The position numbers and the translations under genes are program-made. Positions 1 to 7,788 of a stretch of DNA of 38,548 bases are shown one piece after another. Where the stretch lies: the NCBI GenBank assembly GCA_028287285.1, contig JAQBPY010000439.1, positions 1-38,548 on the forward strand, written 5' to 3'. Under the pieces are notes generated by a model. The model was not told the DNA's origin. It made no database searches and was given only the letters and a program-made list of their open reading frames with translations. How positions within the stretch are numbered: position 1 is the first letter of the stretch; each line of letters begins with the position of its first letter. Source of the stretch: Gemmatimonadota bacterium. GTDB lineage: Bacteria; Gemmatimonadota; Gemmatimonadetes; Gemmatimonadales; Gemmatimonadaceae.

Positions 1-61
1 GCTCCACATCCCACGGCGCGTCTAACCCCAGTATCGTCGCGTACAGCGTCCGATCGTCCAT
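1..61 (-). CDS. ISL3-family transposase, N-terminal 20 residues only (partial)
   Basis: Reading leftwards from an ATG at 61-59, the protein begins MDDRTLYATILGLDAPWDVE and leaves the window. The pattern L-Y-x-x-I-L-G-L-x-x-P-W-x-V near the start is the hallmark opening of ISL3-family (DDE) transposases, where it precedes a zinc-ribbon segment. The catalytic domain is not visible. The position just inside a GGGTCTTCC terminus supports the call. Only 20 residues are seen, so the family assignment rests on this short but characteristic motif and on the terminus. Confidence 0.7.
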   Translation of the reverse strand, partial: MDDRTLYATILGLDAPWDVE

Positions 62-96
62 GGCGCTCCTTGCTAATGCCTAGCGCCACACTATTT

Positions 97-121
97 CACC
101 CACTCAATTCCCGGAAGACCC
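97..121 (-). repeat. Putative terminal inverted repeat of the ISL3-type element
   Basis: On the minus strand, 121 to 97 reads GGGTCTTCCGGGAATTGAGT followed by GGGTG. This resembles ISL3-family ends in sequence and in its distance (about 60 bp) from the transposase start codon. The partner repeat is outside the window. Confidence 0.6.
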
Positions 122-199
122 GAAAATTCTAAGAGTTCACAATTTTTGGCTGCAAGACGGACCTTTCGGCAGATTCCGAGGCTATCAGGCGCACTTCCC

Positions 200-1864
200 C
201 TACTGTCGGCACTGCGCGTTTGGATTCGTCTGCCTGGGCGCGTCGAGCCTGGGGCGGTGCGGCATGTTCGCAATCACCAGTGCCGCCGAATACACCATCT
301 TCGTCACGCGGGTGAGATCCGGATAATCGATGTACTGCGGCTCATCCGTGATCTGGTGATAGTCGAGATGCTCGCCACGCGAAAACGCGACGGCCGGAAT
401 TCCATACCGCGCGTAGCTGTAGTGATCTGCACGGCAGTAGTACTGCAGCGGATGACCAGGTGCGTCAAAGGTGTAATCGAACACGAATGGCATGGGCTCG
501 CGCGAATTTGCGGCCTCGAGCGAATCACCAAACTCCTTTGACAGTCGCTTTGCACCAACCACTTCCAGGTAGGTGGGCGTGGCAGCGACGGTACCGCCAT
601 TGCGCGGAAAATCGGTTGCAGACCCGCGGCCGGTCATGTCCTGGTCGATCTCGGCGACGATGGCATCAATGGGCACCGTCGCATGATCCGTGAACCAATG
701 CGACCCGACCAGCCCATCCTCTTCGCCAACATGATTCACGAAGAGAATGGATCGCCGGGGCTTCACCGCGGCATGCGATATCGCCTCCGCAATCTCGAGG
801 ATACCCACGGTGCCGGAGCCGTCGTCGTCGGCACCGTTCCGAATGGAATCAAGACGGGGGCGATTCACCTTGCGGAGACCATCCAGAATGGTGCGGATCT
901 GCGGCCACTCTGCGGCGGTCGGCTCGCGATTGGGCGAGTCGGCGCCCATGGGCCTGACCACACGGTTGAACGCGCGCAGCGAATCGTGATCCACGGGCGA
1001 GTGGTCGAAGCCCACATGATCGTTGTGCGCGGTGACCGATACGTACTCGTTCCGCAGCACCGGATCACTGCCGCGCAGAATCGCGACGACGTTGCGCGCC
1101 GGATACGGCACGGACCTGCGTGTGATGTCGAAATGCCCCGTAACGACTGGACCGAGCTGACCAGCGCCAAGCGTGGAGGGATCGGCACCGAGCATGACGG
1201 TTGCCGCGCTACGCGTGAGCCACACGATGGGTATCGCATTGACGTTGCGGGACGAATCGGGAAGCGGACGTCCATCCAGCAAGCGTGCGGTCGTTTCGGA
1301 TCCGAGCACGTCGAGCACCACGAGCCCGAGGGCCAATGCGCTGCGAAAGCGTGGAGAAATGGCAATGCCGCGCATGGGGATGCCGCGAGGCAGGTCGAGA
1401 ATCACGAACTTGCCGGCGGCGTCTGCGGCAGAGATCCAGTGCGAGCTGTCGTTCATCGGCCCGCCATAGATCACGGGCGTGGCACTCAGTGTCCTCGGAG
1501 CGGCACGTATATTGGACGGCACAAAGTCCCGTCGCAACCTGAAGACGGTGCTCCCGGACTGGAGCGTGGATGCAGGATCGGCGGCGGCATTCCAATAGGG
1601 AACGGTCTGGAAATACGTACCGTTCTCACCCGCAGGCTCGAGGCCGAGCCGCTTGAACTCCGACGCGACGTACGCGGCCGTCTTGTAGTTACCAGCGGAG
1701 CCGGACTCGCGGCCCATCATGGAGTCGTCCGCAATGAGGAAGAGCCGTTGGCGAAGGTCCTCGGCGGTGATTGCGGCAGTGGTGGTGCCGGCGGGCGTGG
1801 GCGCGGAACCGGCATGGCAGCCGAACGCCGCGAACGCGCCGGCGAGCGCGAGGAGTCTTTTCAT
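200..1864 (-). CDS. M28-family zinc metallopeptidase, predicted lipoprotein
   Basis: This 554-residue protein looks like a secreted zinc aminopeptidase or carboxypeptidase of family M28. The ATG at 1864 was chosen because it opens a lipoprotein signal peptide with lipobox A-F-G-C (Cys16); longer in-frame starts upstream lack a signal. Residues about 55-255 cover an N-terminal part that includes a PA-like inserted region. The M28 catalytic part follows. Visible metal-site motifs are AHNDH (His280, Asp282), GADDDGSG (about 344-351), VGEED (Glu381/382), EIDQD (Asp407) and a C-terminal EHLDYHQ (His499 or His503). A Cys-Arg-Ala-Asp-His segment lies near 477-481. It is divergent from the racemase-family gene at 1966, with about 100 bp for two promoters. 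Substrate unknown; the likely place of action is the periplasm, anchored to a membrane. Confidence 0.9.
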   Translation of the reverse strand: MKRLLALAGAFAAFGCHAGSAPTPAGTTTAAITAEDLRQRLFLIADDSMMGRESGSAGNYKTAAYVASEFKRLGLEPAGENGTYFQTVPYWNAAADPASTLQSGSTVFRLRRDFVPSNIRAAPRTLSATPVIYGGPMNDSSHWISAADAAGKFVILDLPRGIPMRGIAISPRFRSALALGLVVLDVLGSETTARLLDGRPLPDSSRNVNAIPIVWLTRSAATVMLGADPSTLGAGQLGPVVTGHFDITRRSVPYPARNVVAILRGSDPVLRNEYVSVTAHNDHVGFDHSPVDHDSLRAFNRVVRPMGADSPNREPTAAEWPQIRTILDGLRKVNRPRLDSIRNGADDDGSGTVGILEIAEAISHAAVKPRRSILFVNHVGEEDGLVGSHWFTDHATVPIDAIVAEIDQDMTGRGSATDFPRNGGTVAATPTYLEVVGAKRLSKEFGDSLEAANSREPMPFVFDYTFDAPGHPLQYYCRADHYSYARYGIPAVAFSRGEHLDYHQITDEPQYIDYPDLTRVTKMVYSAALVIANMPHRPRLDAPRQTNPNAQCRQ

Positions 1865-1965
1865 GGACGGGTTGGTGAAAGCAGGCAAGAAGACGTTGCA
1901 CATGAAGCATGGATGTCGTATCTGCCAAGGGCAACTCCTTCCCCGCCACTGAGCACTCTTATCCA

Positions 1966-3019
1966 ATGCGCATTTCACACATGGTGCAGGCCGTCGACGC
2001 CCACGCCTGCGGCGAGCCCGGACGCGTGATCGTGGGCGGGGTGCTCGACGTCCCCGGCATCACGATGTTCGACAAGATGTGCCACCTGCGTGACCACGCG
2101 GACGGGCTACGCAAGCGCATGCTCCGTGAGCCGCGCGGATATCCGGCCGCGAACTGCAACCTCATCCTTCCTTCGTCCAATCCGGAAGCCGACGCAGGCT
2201 TCGTCATCATGGAGCAGGTCGAGTACCCCGGCATGTCGGGCACCAACACGATCTGCGTTACCACGGTGCTCCTGGAGACGGGCATGATCCCCATGCAGGA
2301 ACCTGTCACCGAGCTCACGCTCGAGAGTCCTGCAGGCCTGATTCGCGTGCGCGCGGACTGCGCAAACGGCAAGGTCAAGCGCGTGACGTTCCGCAATGTG
2401 CCGGCCTTTGCCGCATACCTCGATACACCCATCGAAGTCCCGCACCTTGGCACCGTGACCGTCGACGTCGCCTATGGCGGCATGTTTTACGTGATCGCGG
2501 ATGCGGCCCGCTTCGGACTCCGCCTCACCCCTGATGAGGGCGGCGACATCGTACGCATCGGAGAGATGATCAAGGCCGCGGCGCAGGAGCAGTGTCCCAT
2601 TGAACATCCCGAGCAGCCTGGCTTCAACGGCGTCACCATCGCACAGCTATCAGGCCCGCCACTCGGCAGCGATGCCGACTGGCAGAACTGCGTGGTGGTT
2701 TCAACGGGAACGCTCGATTGGAACACGCCGAGCACGTGGACAGGGGGCAATTGACCGGTCGCCATGTGGTACGGGCACCTGCGCAAAAATGGCTACGCTC
2801 CACGCCAAGGGAAAGCTCGGGCTGCACCAGGATTTTCGCCACGCCGGTGTACTGGGCACGGTGTTTACAGGCCGCCTTGTCGAAGAAACGATGGTGGGGA
2901 AATATCGCGCGGTGGTGCCTACACTTGGGGGACAAGCGTGGATCACGGGCATGGCGACGTACGTCGTCGACCCGGACGATCCGTTTCCCGACGGCTTTAC
3001 AGTGGGAGACATTTGGTAG
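1966..3019 (+). pseudogene. Proline racemase / hydroxyproline epimerase family, broken by a +1 frameshift
   Basis: The reading frame from the ATG at 1966 encodes the N-terminal two thirds of a proline-racemase-family enzyme and stops at 2752-2754. The remaining third, including the catalytic-Cys motif DRSPCGTGTC and the family's usual end (GFTVGDIW), continues in another frame and stops at 3017-3019. Removing one G from the run of five at 2743-2747 restores a continuous protein of about 350 residues through the junction T-W-T-G-A-I-D-R-S-P-C. The first catalytic position is Ser (GMSGTNTI) and the second Cys. In this superfamily Cys/Cys and Ser/Cys pairs are associated with proline racemase or hydroxyproline 2-epimerase activity, and Cys/Thr with trans-3-hydroxyproline dehydratase. 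An epimerase is therefore more likely than a dehydratase. It is either a recent pseudogene or a homopolymer sequencing error. Confidence 0.85.
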
Positions 3020-3023
3020 CGGC

Positions 3024-3050
3024 GTCGTCCTGAACGCGGCGACGGACGAC
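3024..3050. terminator. Small inverted repeat between convergent genes
   Basis: GTCGTCC at 3024-3030 pairs with GGACGAC at 3044-3050, giving a 7-bp stem with a 13-nt loop. It lies in the 39-bp gap between the racemase-family gene (+) and the MFS transporter (-) and could end transcription from either side. No T-tract is present. Confidence 0.4.
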
Positions 3051-3058
3051 AAGGTCTG

Positions 3059-4333
3059 TCAGGTGAGCTCGCGACCTCGCGTTTCCGGAATGAACCGCCA
3101 TGTGAGGGCCCCTACGAAATACGCGGCGCCGGCAACGGCGAACGCCACGGTAAAGCCCTGCGTCGTTGCCAGCTTGCCCACCGTGAAGGGGGCCGCCGCG
3201 CTCGCGATGCGGCCAATGTTGTAACAGAATCCCTGCGCGGTGGCGCGAACGGAGGTTGGATAGATCTCCGCCGTCACGGCGCCAAAGCCGCTGAAGAACC
3301 CCGTTCCAAAGAACGCAACGAACGGCCCGAGCAGCAGCAGGACCAACGGGTTCTTCATCGAGCCGTAAAGCGGCAGCAGCAGGCTCGCCATCAACAGATA
3401 CCCGATGTACACGCGCTTCCGGCCAACCACATCGGCGATGTAGCCGAACGAGACGTAGCCGAACCACATGCCTACCTGCATGGCGACGACCAGCCACGAC
3501 ATGGTCTGCGTGGTCAGTCCGATGCCGCCCTGCGCCGCCGGCAGCGAGAGGTACGCCGGCACCCAGCCGTTCAGCGCCCACCATCCAAACAGCGTGCAGG
3601 CATTCATGAACGTCACCGAGGCCGTAAGTGCCAGCATCGGTCCACGAAACATGTCCTTGAAGCGGAACGCCCGAGCGCCCACCGCTTTACCGCTCCCCGA
3701 GCCCATCAGACGCTGTTGTGCAATCCAGAGCTCGGGCTCTTCAACGTTGCGGCGGATCCAGAGCACGAAAAACGCGGGAAGAATCCCGACGAAAAACACT
3801 GCACGCCAACCATATCGCGGAAGCACGAAGCCCACAACCATCGCGGCGACGGCAAAACCGATTGCCCACGACGATTGCATGAAGCCGAGCGCGCGTCCGC
3901 GATGCCTGGCGGGCCACGTCTCCGACACGAGCGCCGCTCCGCTGGCCCACTCACCGCCCATGCCGAGGCCGAGCAGCGCGCGAAAAATTGCGAACTGCCA
4001 CAGATTCTGCGAGAGCCCGCATGCCGCGGTGAATACTGAATAAATGAGGACACTCGCCATGAGTGCACGCGTGCGGCCGTAGCGATCGGCAACGTGGCCA
4101 AAGATCAAGCCGCCTGCCGCGCCGCCAAGCAGCGTAACCGACCCCAGCGCACCCGCCTGTGTTTTCGTCAGTCCGAGATCGGCAATGACGGCGGCAAGCG
4201 TGAGCGAGAAGAGCATCACGTCGAAGGCATCGAGCGCCCAGCCGAGCCCCGCGGCAATGAGCGCGCGGCGCGGCGCGGGACCCGCCAGGCGCCACCACCC
4301 GAACAGCCCGGAATCGTTTGCAGCCGTGGTCAA
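3059..4333 (-). CDS. Major facilitator superfamily transporter (metabolite/aromatic-acid:H+ symporter type)
   Basis: A 424-residue inner-membrane protein with about 12 hydrophobic segments. The first helix carries LGWALDAFDVMLFSL, with the D-x-x-D pattern of sialate, aromatic-acid and metabolite symporters. The loop-2 motif is GHVADRYGRTRAL and the C-terminus has PETRGREL, as in the AAHS/MHS branches. The start used is TTG at 4333, which overlaps the stop of the upstream MATE gene as TTGA. No ATG lies near the N-terminus in frame before the first helix, so coupled initiation at TTG is the best reading. It probably takes up an organic acid or similar metabolite; the exact substrate cannot be read from sequence. 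It is third in the pseudokinase-MATE-MFS group. Confidence 0.88.
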   Translation of the reverse strand: MTTAANDSGLFGWWRLAGPAPRRALIAAGLGWALDAFDVMLFSLTLAAVIADLGLTKTQAGALGSVTLLGGAAGGLIFGHVADRYGRTRALMASVLIYSVFTAACGLSQNLWQFAIFRALLGLGMGGEWASGAALVSETWPARHRGRALGFMQSSWAIGFAVAAMVVGFVLPRYGWRAVFFVGILPAFFVLWIRRNVEEPELWIAQQRLMGSGSGKAVGARAFRFKDMFRGPMLALTASVTFMNACTLFGWWALNGWVPAYLSLPAAQGGIGLTTQTMSWLVVAMQVGMWFGYVSFGYIADVVGRKRVYIGYLLMASLLLPLYGSMKNPLVLLLLGPFVAFFGTGFFSGFGAVTAEIYPTSVRATAQGFCYNIGRIASAAAPFTVGKLATTQGFTVAFAVAGAAYFVGALTWRFIPETRGRELT

Positions 4334-5817
4334 TGCGAAATGTCCACCGCGATGCTACGCCACTTGCCCTGGTTGAACCGGATGACACTCAGCACGCATC
4401 GCGTGACATGGCCCGTGAGAATGGCGAACCAGATGTGAATGGGCATGAGCGTGCCGGTGCTCCGGATGATGAAGCAGATGCCGAGCGGCACCGCTACCTG
4501 CGATACGATGGAGATGTACAGTGGGCTCTTGGTGTCGCCGGTGCCCTGCAATCCGCCCGTGTACGAGAGCGCCACGGAAATGAACAATCCGGACACGCTG
4601 AGAATGCGCAGCAGCTGCACGCCGATCTCCACCACTTCCTGTTCCTTCATTCCGAAGACGGCGAGCAGCAATCGCGGAAAGAAAAAGAAGAAGATGCCAA
4701 GGAACGCCGCACCCGCGAGTCCCACGCGTGCTGCGGCATGCACGGCGTCATTCGCGCGCTCAGGCTTGCCTGCACCAAGATTTTGTCCGGCCACGGCCGC
4801 CGCCGCGCCCATGAGGCCTGTCGACGTCCACGTGATGAACGAGAACAGCTGGCCATACGACACCGCAAATGCCGCCTGTGCCGCCGCGCTCTCCGCGAGC
4901 CCGCCAATGAACGCAAGCATCAGCACGCCGCCCACATTCATCGCGATGCCCTGAATGCCCGTGGGCAGCCCATAGCGAAACAATGACTTGATGATCGTCC
5001 AATCGGGGCGGTAGCCATTCGCACGCGAGAACGAAACGACCCATCCGCCGCGCATCAATTTGTACAACGAGTAGAACGCGACGAGTGCCGACGCAGTACA
5101 CGTCCCCATCGCGGCGCCCCTGGTGCCGTACGCGGGAATGGGCCCATACCCGCGAATGAGCAGCACGTTGAACGCGACGTTCAACACCGTGAGCGCAATG
5201 CCCAGCACCATGGGCGTACGTGCATCTCCCGCCGACCGCAACGCACCGCTCAGCATGAAGAACACCATCATGCCGCTGCTGAACATGAACATGATGCGCA
5301 GGAATGGCAGCGCCTCCAAAATTACCTGCGGAGATGCATTCACCAGATGCAGCAGATACGGAGACACGAAATACCCCACCGGCGCCATGATCAGCCACGA
5401 GATACCGATGGCGGTGATGAAAGCCTGGTAAACCGTGCGATCCACCTTCTCGACTTCACCCGCGCCGGCGAATCGCGCGACGAGCACACTCATGCCCGTG
5501 AACAGCGACATGATGAAGATGATGACGACGAGAAAAATCTGGTTGGCGACACCAATGGCGGCGTTGCCCTTGAAGCCGACGAAATTTCCGACGAGGACGT
5601 GATCGATGATTCCCTGCATCCCGCCAATGACGTTGGTGAGCATCGTGGGCCACGCAATCTTCCATACGGCGGCACGCAGCGGCCCCTCCACGATGGAACG
5701 ATCGTACCGGCGCTTTTCCACCAGCGCTCCGGTTGGAGCGGCGGCAAGCGGCGGCCGGGCAGCAGAAGTGGAAACGTCGGTCAATGGCGAGGCCGGTTCG
5801 GTGCAATGGGGATGCAC
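4330..5817 (-). CDS. MATE-family multidrug/metabolite efflux transporter
   Basis: A polytopic protein of 495 residues with two homologous six-helix halves, as in MATE Na+ or H+ antiporters. The first half begins near residue 50 with P-L-R-A-A-V-W-K-I-A-W-P-T-M and contains the family-like stretch after DHVLVGNFVG. The second half begins near residue 265. The first 45 residues are a polar, Pro/Ala-rich cytoplasmic extension. The start used is GTG at 5817; the extension has no upstream homology to check it, so the true start may be further in. The stop overlaps the TTG start of the MFS gene, so the two are probably translationally coupled. It should export a small amphipathic compound. Confidence 0.88.
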   Translation of the reverse strand: MHPHCTEPASPLTDVSTSAARPPLAAAPTGALVEKRRYDRSIVEGPLRAAVWKIAWPTMLTNVIGGMQGIIDHVLVGNFVGFKGNAAIGVANQIFLVVIIFIMSLFTGMSVLVARFAGAGEVEKVDRTVYQAFITAIGISWLIMAPVGYFVSPYLLHLVNASPQVILEALPFLRIMFMFSSGMMVFFMLSGALRSAGDARTPMVLGIALTVLNVAFNVLLIRGYGPIPAYGTRGAAMGTCTASALVAFYSLYKLMRGGWVVSFSRANGYRPDWTIIKSLFRYGLPTGIQGIAMNVGGVLMLAFIGGLAESAAAQAAFAVSYGQLFSFITWTSTGLMGAAAAVAGQNLGAGKPERANDAVHAAARVGLAGAAFLGIFFFFFPRLLLAVFGMKEQEVVEIGVQLLRILSVSGLFISVALSYTGGLQGTGDTKSPLYISIVSQVAVPLGICFIIRSTGTLMPIHIWFAILTGHVTRCVLSVIRFNQGKWRSIAVDISH

Positions 5818-5864
5818 CGAATATGGGGCGCGGACGCCCCCGTCGCGATGGCCGGTGCCGAGAA

Positions 5865-7547
5865 CTACGGCGCGGTAACCGTGTCCGGCTTCCTCGTGGT
5901 GTCCCGGCGAATCTGGAACAACGTATCCAATCCGGCGGTGGTATCACGCGGGACGACACGCTTTTTCGGCTTTGGCTTGACCGCAACAGCGCGTGCGGGC
6001 GTGGAATCCAGCGCGGGACCGATGCTCCCTGCCGCCGAGTCGATGACCGTGGCCGACGTGGGGAGTGGCACAACGGACGCGGGCGTCACGGGCGCCGGTA
6101 CGACCGGTGCCGCGCGGGCAACTTCCGGCACTGGCGCAGCTGCGGGCGTGCGTCTGGATGCAATCGCAACAAGTGCAATTACAATCACTGCGACGACGCC
6201 CGCAATCGCTCCGGGAATGACCCAGCGAGAGCGCCGCGTTCCCGCCGTGGCGACAGGGACAACCTCATCCAACCGGGTGGGCGGCGCGACGTCCGCCTCG
6301 GCGAGCGGCATCTCGTTCTCGAAGAGAATTTCCGGAAGCGGCGGCGCTACCATGGGAATGAATGTCGGTGTTTCAAGCTCGCTCGCATCGAGGACGGATG
6401 GATCGTCGGTGACATCCTCGAGCGCCGTGTCGCGCTTCTTTTCGATCTCCGCTTCGCCAGCCGCCTTCAGCTCCGCGCGCAGTGATTCAATGAGCGCTCT
6501 GTCGTTCGCGGCCACGCGCTCGATCTCGGCGCGCTGTTCGGCGACGGCACGCTCGAGTTCCGTGCGCATCGCGAGGAGCTGTTCGCGCTCCTCGGTCACG
6601 GCGCGTTGCAGCTCCGCTCTTTCGTTCGCGAGCCGTTCGCGCTCGTCGGCCATTTCCTGCGCAAACTTTGCGCGGTCGGCGGCGACATCGCTCTCCAGCT
6701 GGGCGCGCTCATTCGCCAGCTTCTCGCGCTCCGCACGCTGTTCCTCGAGCACCTCGGCGCGGATGCGTGCGGCCTCGGTTTCTCCCGCGTGCAGCGGATC
6801 CGCCATGCCGATGATCGCGAGATAGGCAGCGACTTCCTCGGGAGAGCTGTCGCGCTTGTCGTCCAGCAGCGCCGTGGAGGCTTCGCCAAGGCGGGCAGGC
6901 AGATCGGGGCGAAGCACGGCGAGCGACTCTCCTTCGTACTGCCTGGGATCGGTGAATCCCGTGAGCATTGCGAGCGCGAGACGTGCGATGGTGCGTGCAT
7001 CCTCGGCAGATGACGCATGCTGGATGCGGGGAATGCGCGACACCGAGAAGGCCACACGCACCCGGTCGGTGGACGGCTCGAGGTAGATGTCGCTCGGCGT
7101 CACGCAGCGGTGTACGATTTTCTGCTCGCGTGCCCATTCGATGAGCCCATTTACCTCACGCAGGATCGCGGCAGTGCGCGGCGGCGAGAACTTTTCTCCC
7201 GTCGCGAGCTTTTCGGCAAGCGAGGCATCCGTGGTGCGGGCGGTAATGACGGCAAAGGCATCCTTGCCGATCCAGCGGCCCTCGAGCACGGGAATGAGCC
7301 GCCGGTGTTGGGTGCGTGACAGCAGATTTGTGTCCGCCGCCAGGTGCGAGAGGGCGTTGCCTTCGTCGCCGCGCGGCGTGGTCACAATTGTGATCAGGAC
7401 GCGTCCGTCGTCGTCTCGACGAGAGCGGGTTTCCTGCTTGCGATTCGCCATGAAGCGGCGGGTGTCGGTGCCTCCGCTCATCTCTCCGACAATCTCGTAA
7501 TCGGTCTCGAGGGAGGAGAGGTCGAGAGGTTCCCTGGTGTCGCTCAT
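5865..7547 (-). CDS. Membrane-anchored pseudokinase (Ser/Thr kinase fold lacking catalytic residues) with coiled coil
   Basis: Residues about 15-245 follow the layout of a bacterial Ser/Thr protein kinase, but the key residues are gone. The glycine loop is EMSGGTDTRR, the beta-3 Lys is missing (VLITIVTTPRG), HRD has become HRC (146-148, followed by VTPSD instead of LKPxN), and the DFG position reads AFSVSR. Residues about 256-370 form a long charged coiled coil rich in Glu, Arg and Ala. One transmembrane helix lies near 443-464, after an R-R-S-R stop-transfer-like stretch. A Pro/Ala-rich and then basic tail follows. The ATG at 7547 is used. It is probably a regulatory scaffold or ligand sensor rather than an enzyme. 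It lies 47 bp upstream of the MATE gene and is divergent from the diguanylate cyclase. Confidence 0.8.
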   Translation of the reverse strand: MSDTREPLDLSSLETDYEIVGEMSGGTDTRRFMANRKQETRSRRDDDGRVLITIVTTPRGDEGNALSHLAADTNLLSRTQHRRLIPVLEGRWIGKDAFAVITARTTDASLAEKLATGEKFSPPRTAAILREVNGLIEWAREQKIVHRCVTPSDIYLEPSTDRVRVAFSVSRIPRIQHASSAEDARTIARLALAMLTGFTDPRQYEGESLAVLRPDLPARLGEASTALLDDKRDSSPEEVAAYLAIIGMADPLHAGETEAARIRAEVLEEQRAEREKLANERAQLESDVAADRAKFAQEMADERERLANERAELQRAVTEEREQLLAMRTELERAVAEQRAEIERVAANDRALIESLRAELKAAGEAEIEKKRDTALEDVTDDPSVLDASELETPTFIPMVAPPLPEILFENEMPLAEADVAPPTRLDEVVPVATAGTRRSRWVIPGAIAGVVAVIVIALVAIASRRTPAAAPVPEVARAAPVVPAPVTPASVVPLPTSATVIDSAAGSIGPALDSTPARAVAVKPKPKKRVVPRDTTAGLDTLFQIRRDTTRKPDTVTAP

Positions 7548-7639
7548 GTACTGGCTCCGTGACGGCGCGAATGGAACCCATTTCTATTGCGCGTTTAGTG
7601 CCGCGACGACGAAAAGCGAGCTCGACAATAACTCCTACA

Positions 7640-7732
7640 GGTGCCCCTTCGATGGAAACCGTTAAGTCCGGCAGCGTACAGAGCCGATACTGAGGTGACA
7701 GGGCTTCGTCCTCCCCCCGGCACCTCTGCCGG
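7640..7732 (+). promoter_or_regulatory. Possible structured 5' leader of the diguanylate cyclase mRNA
   Basis: Within about 240 bp upstream of the GGDEF gene, a perfect hairpin CCGGCA-CCTC-TGCCGG occupies 7717-7732. Two upstream segments can instead pair with part of it: GGTGCC (7640-7645) with GGCACC (7719-7724), and GAGGTG (7692-7697) with CACCTC (7721-7726). Three mutually exclusive pairings of one segment are what a switching leader would show. I do not recognise a known riboswitch class, and GC-rich sequence produces such pairings by chance. Confidence 0.25.
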
Positions 7733-7788
7733 CGGCAGGGAACGCTCCAGCGGTACCGTGCGTCCCATTGATCGCGGAAGGTCTCGTC

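Larger units (their letters stand above)
1..121 (-). mobile_element. End of an ISL3-family insertion sequence (truncated by window edge)
   Basis: The left edge holds the start of a transposase reading leftwards, then a short non-coding tail ending in a GGGTCTTCC-type terminus (read on the minus strand from position 121). ISL3-family elements typically have terminal inverted repeats starting GG(G/C)TCTT and make 8-bp AT-rich target duplications. The eight bases just outside, 122-129, read GAAAATTC and would suit such a duplication. The other end lies outside the window, so the duplication cannot be confirmed. The element sits about 80 bp past the stop codon of the M28 peptidase and does not disrupt it. 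Confidence 0.75.

Noticed and set aside
683..2029. 448-codon open frame opposite the M28 peptidase
   Set aside because: It is the antisense shadow of the M28 gene in high-GC DNA, Arg/His/Gly-rich with no domain and no family features.
7560..7788. Known c-di-GMP, TPP or cobalamin riboswitch in the GGDEF leader
   Set aside because: The diagnostic conserved segments of these classes are not present; only generic alternative pairings are seen.
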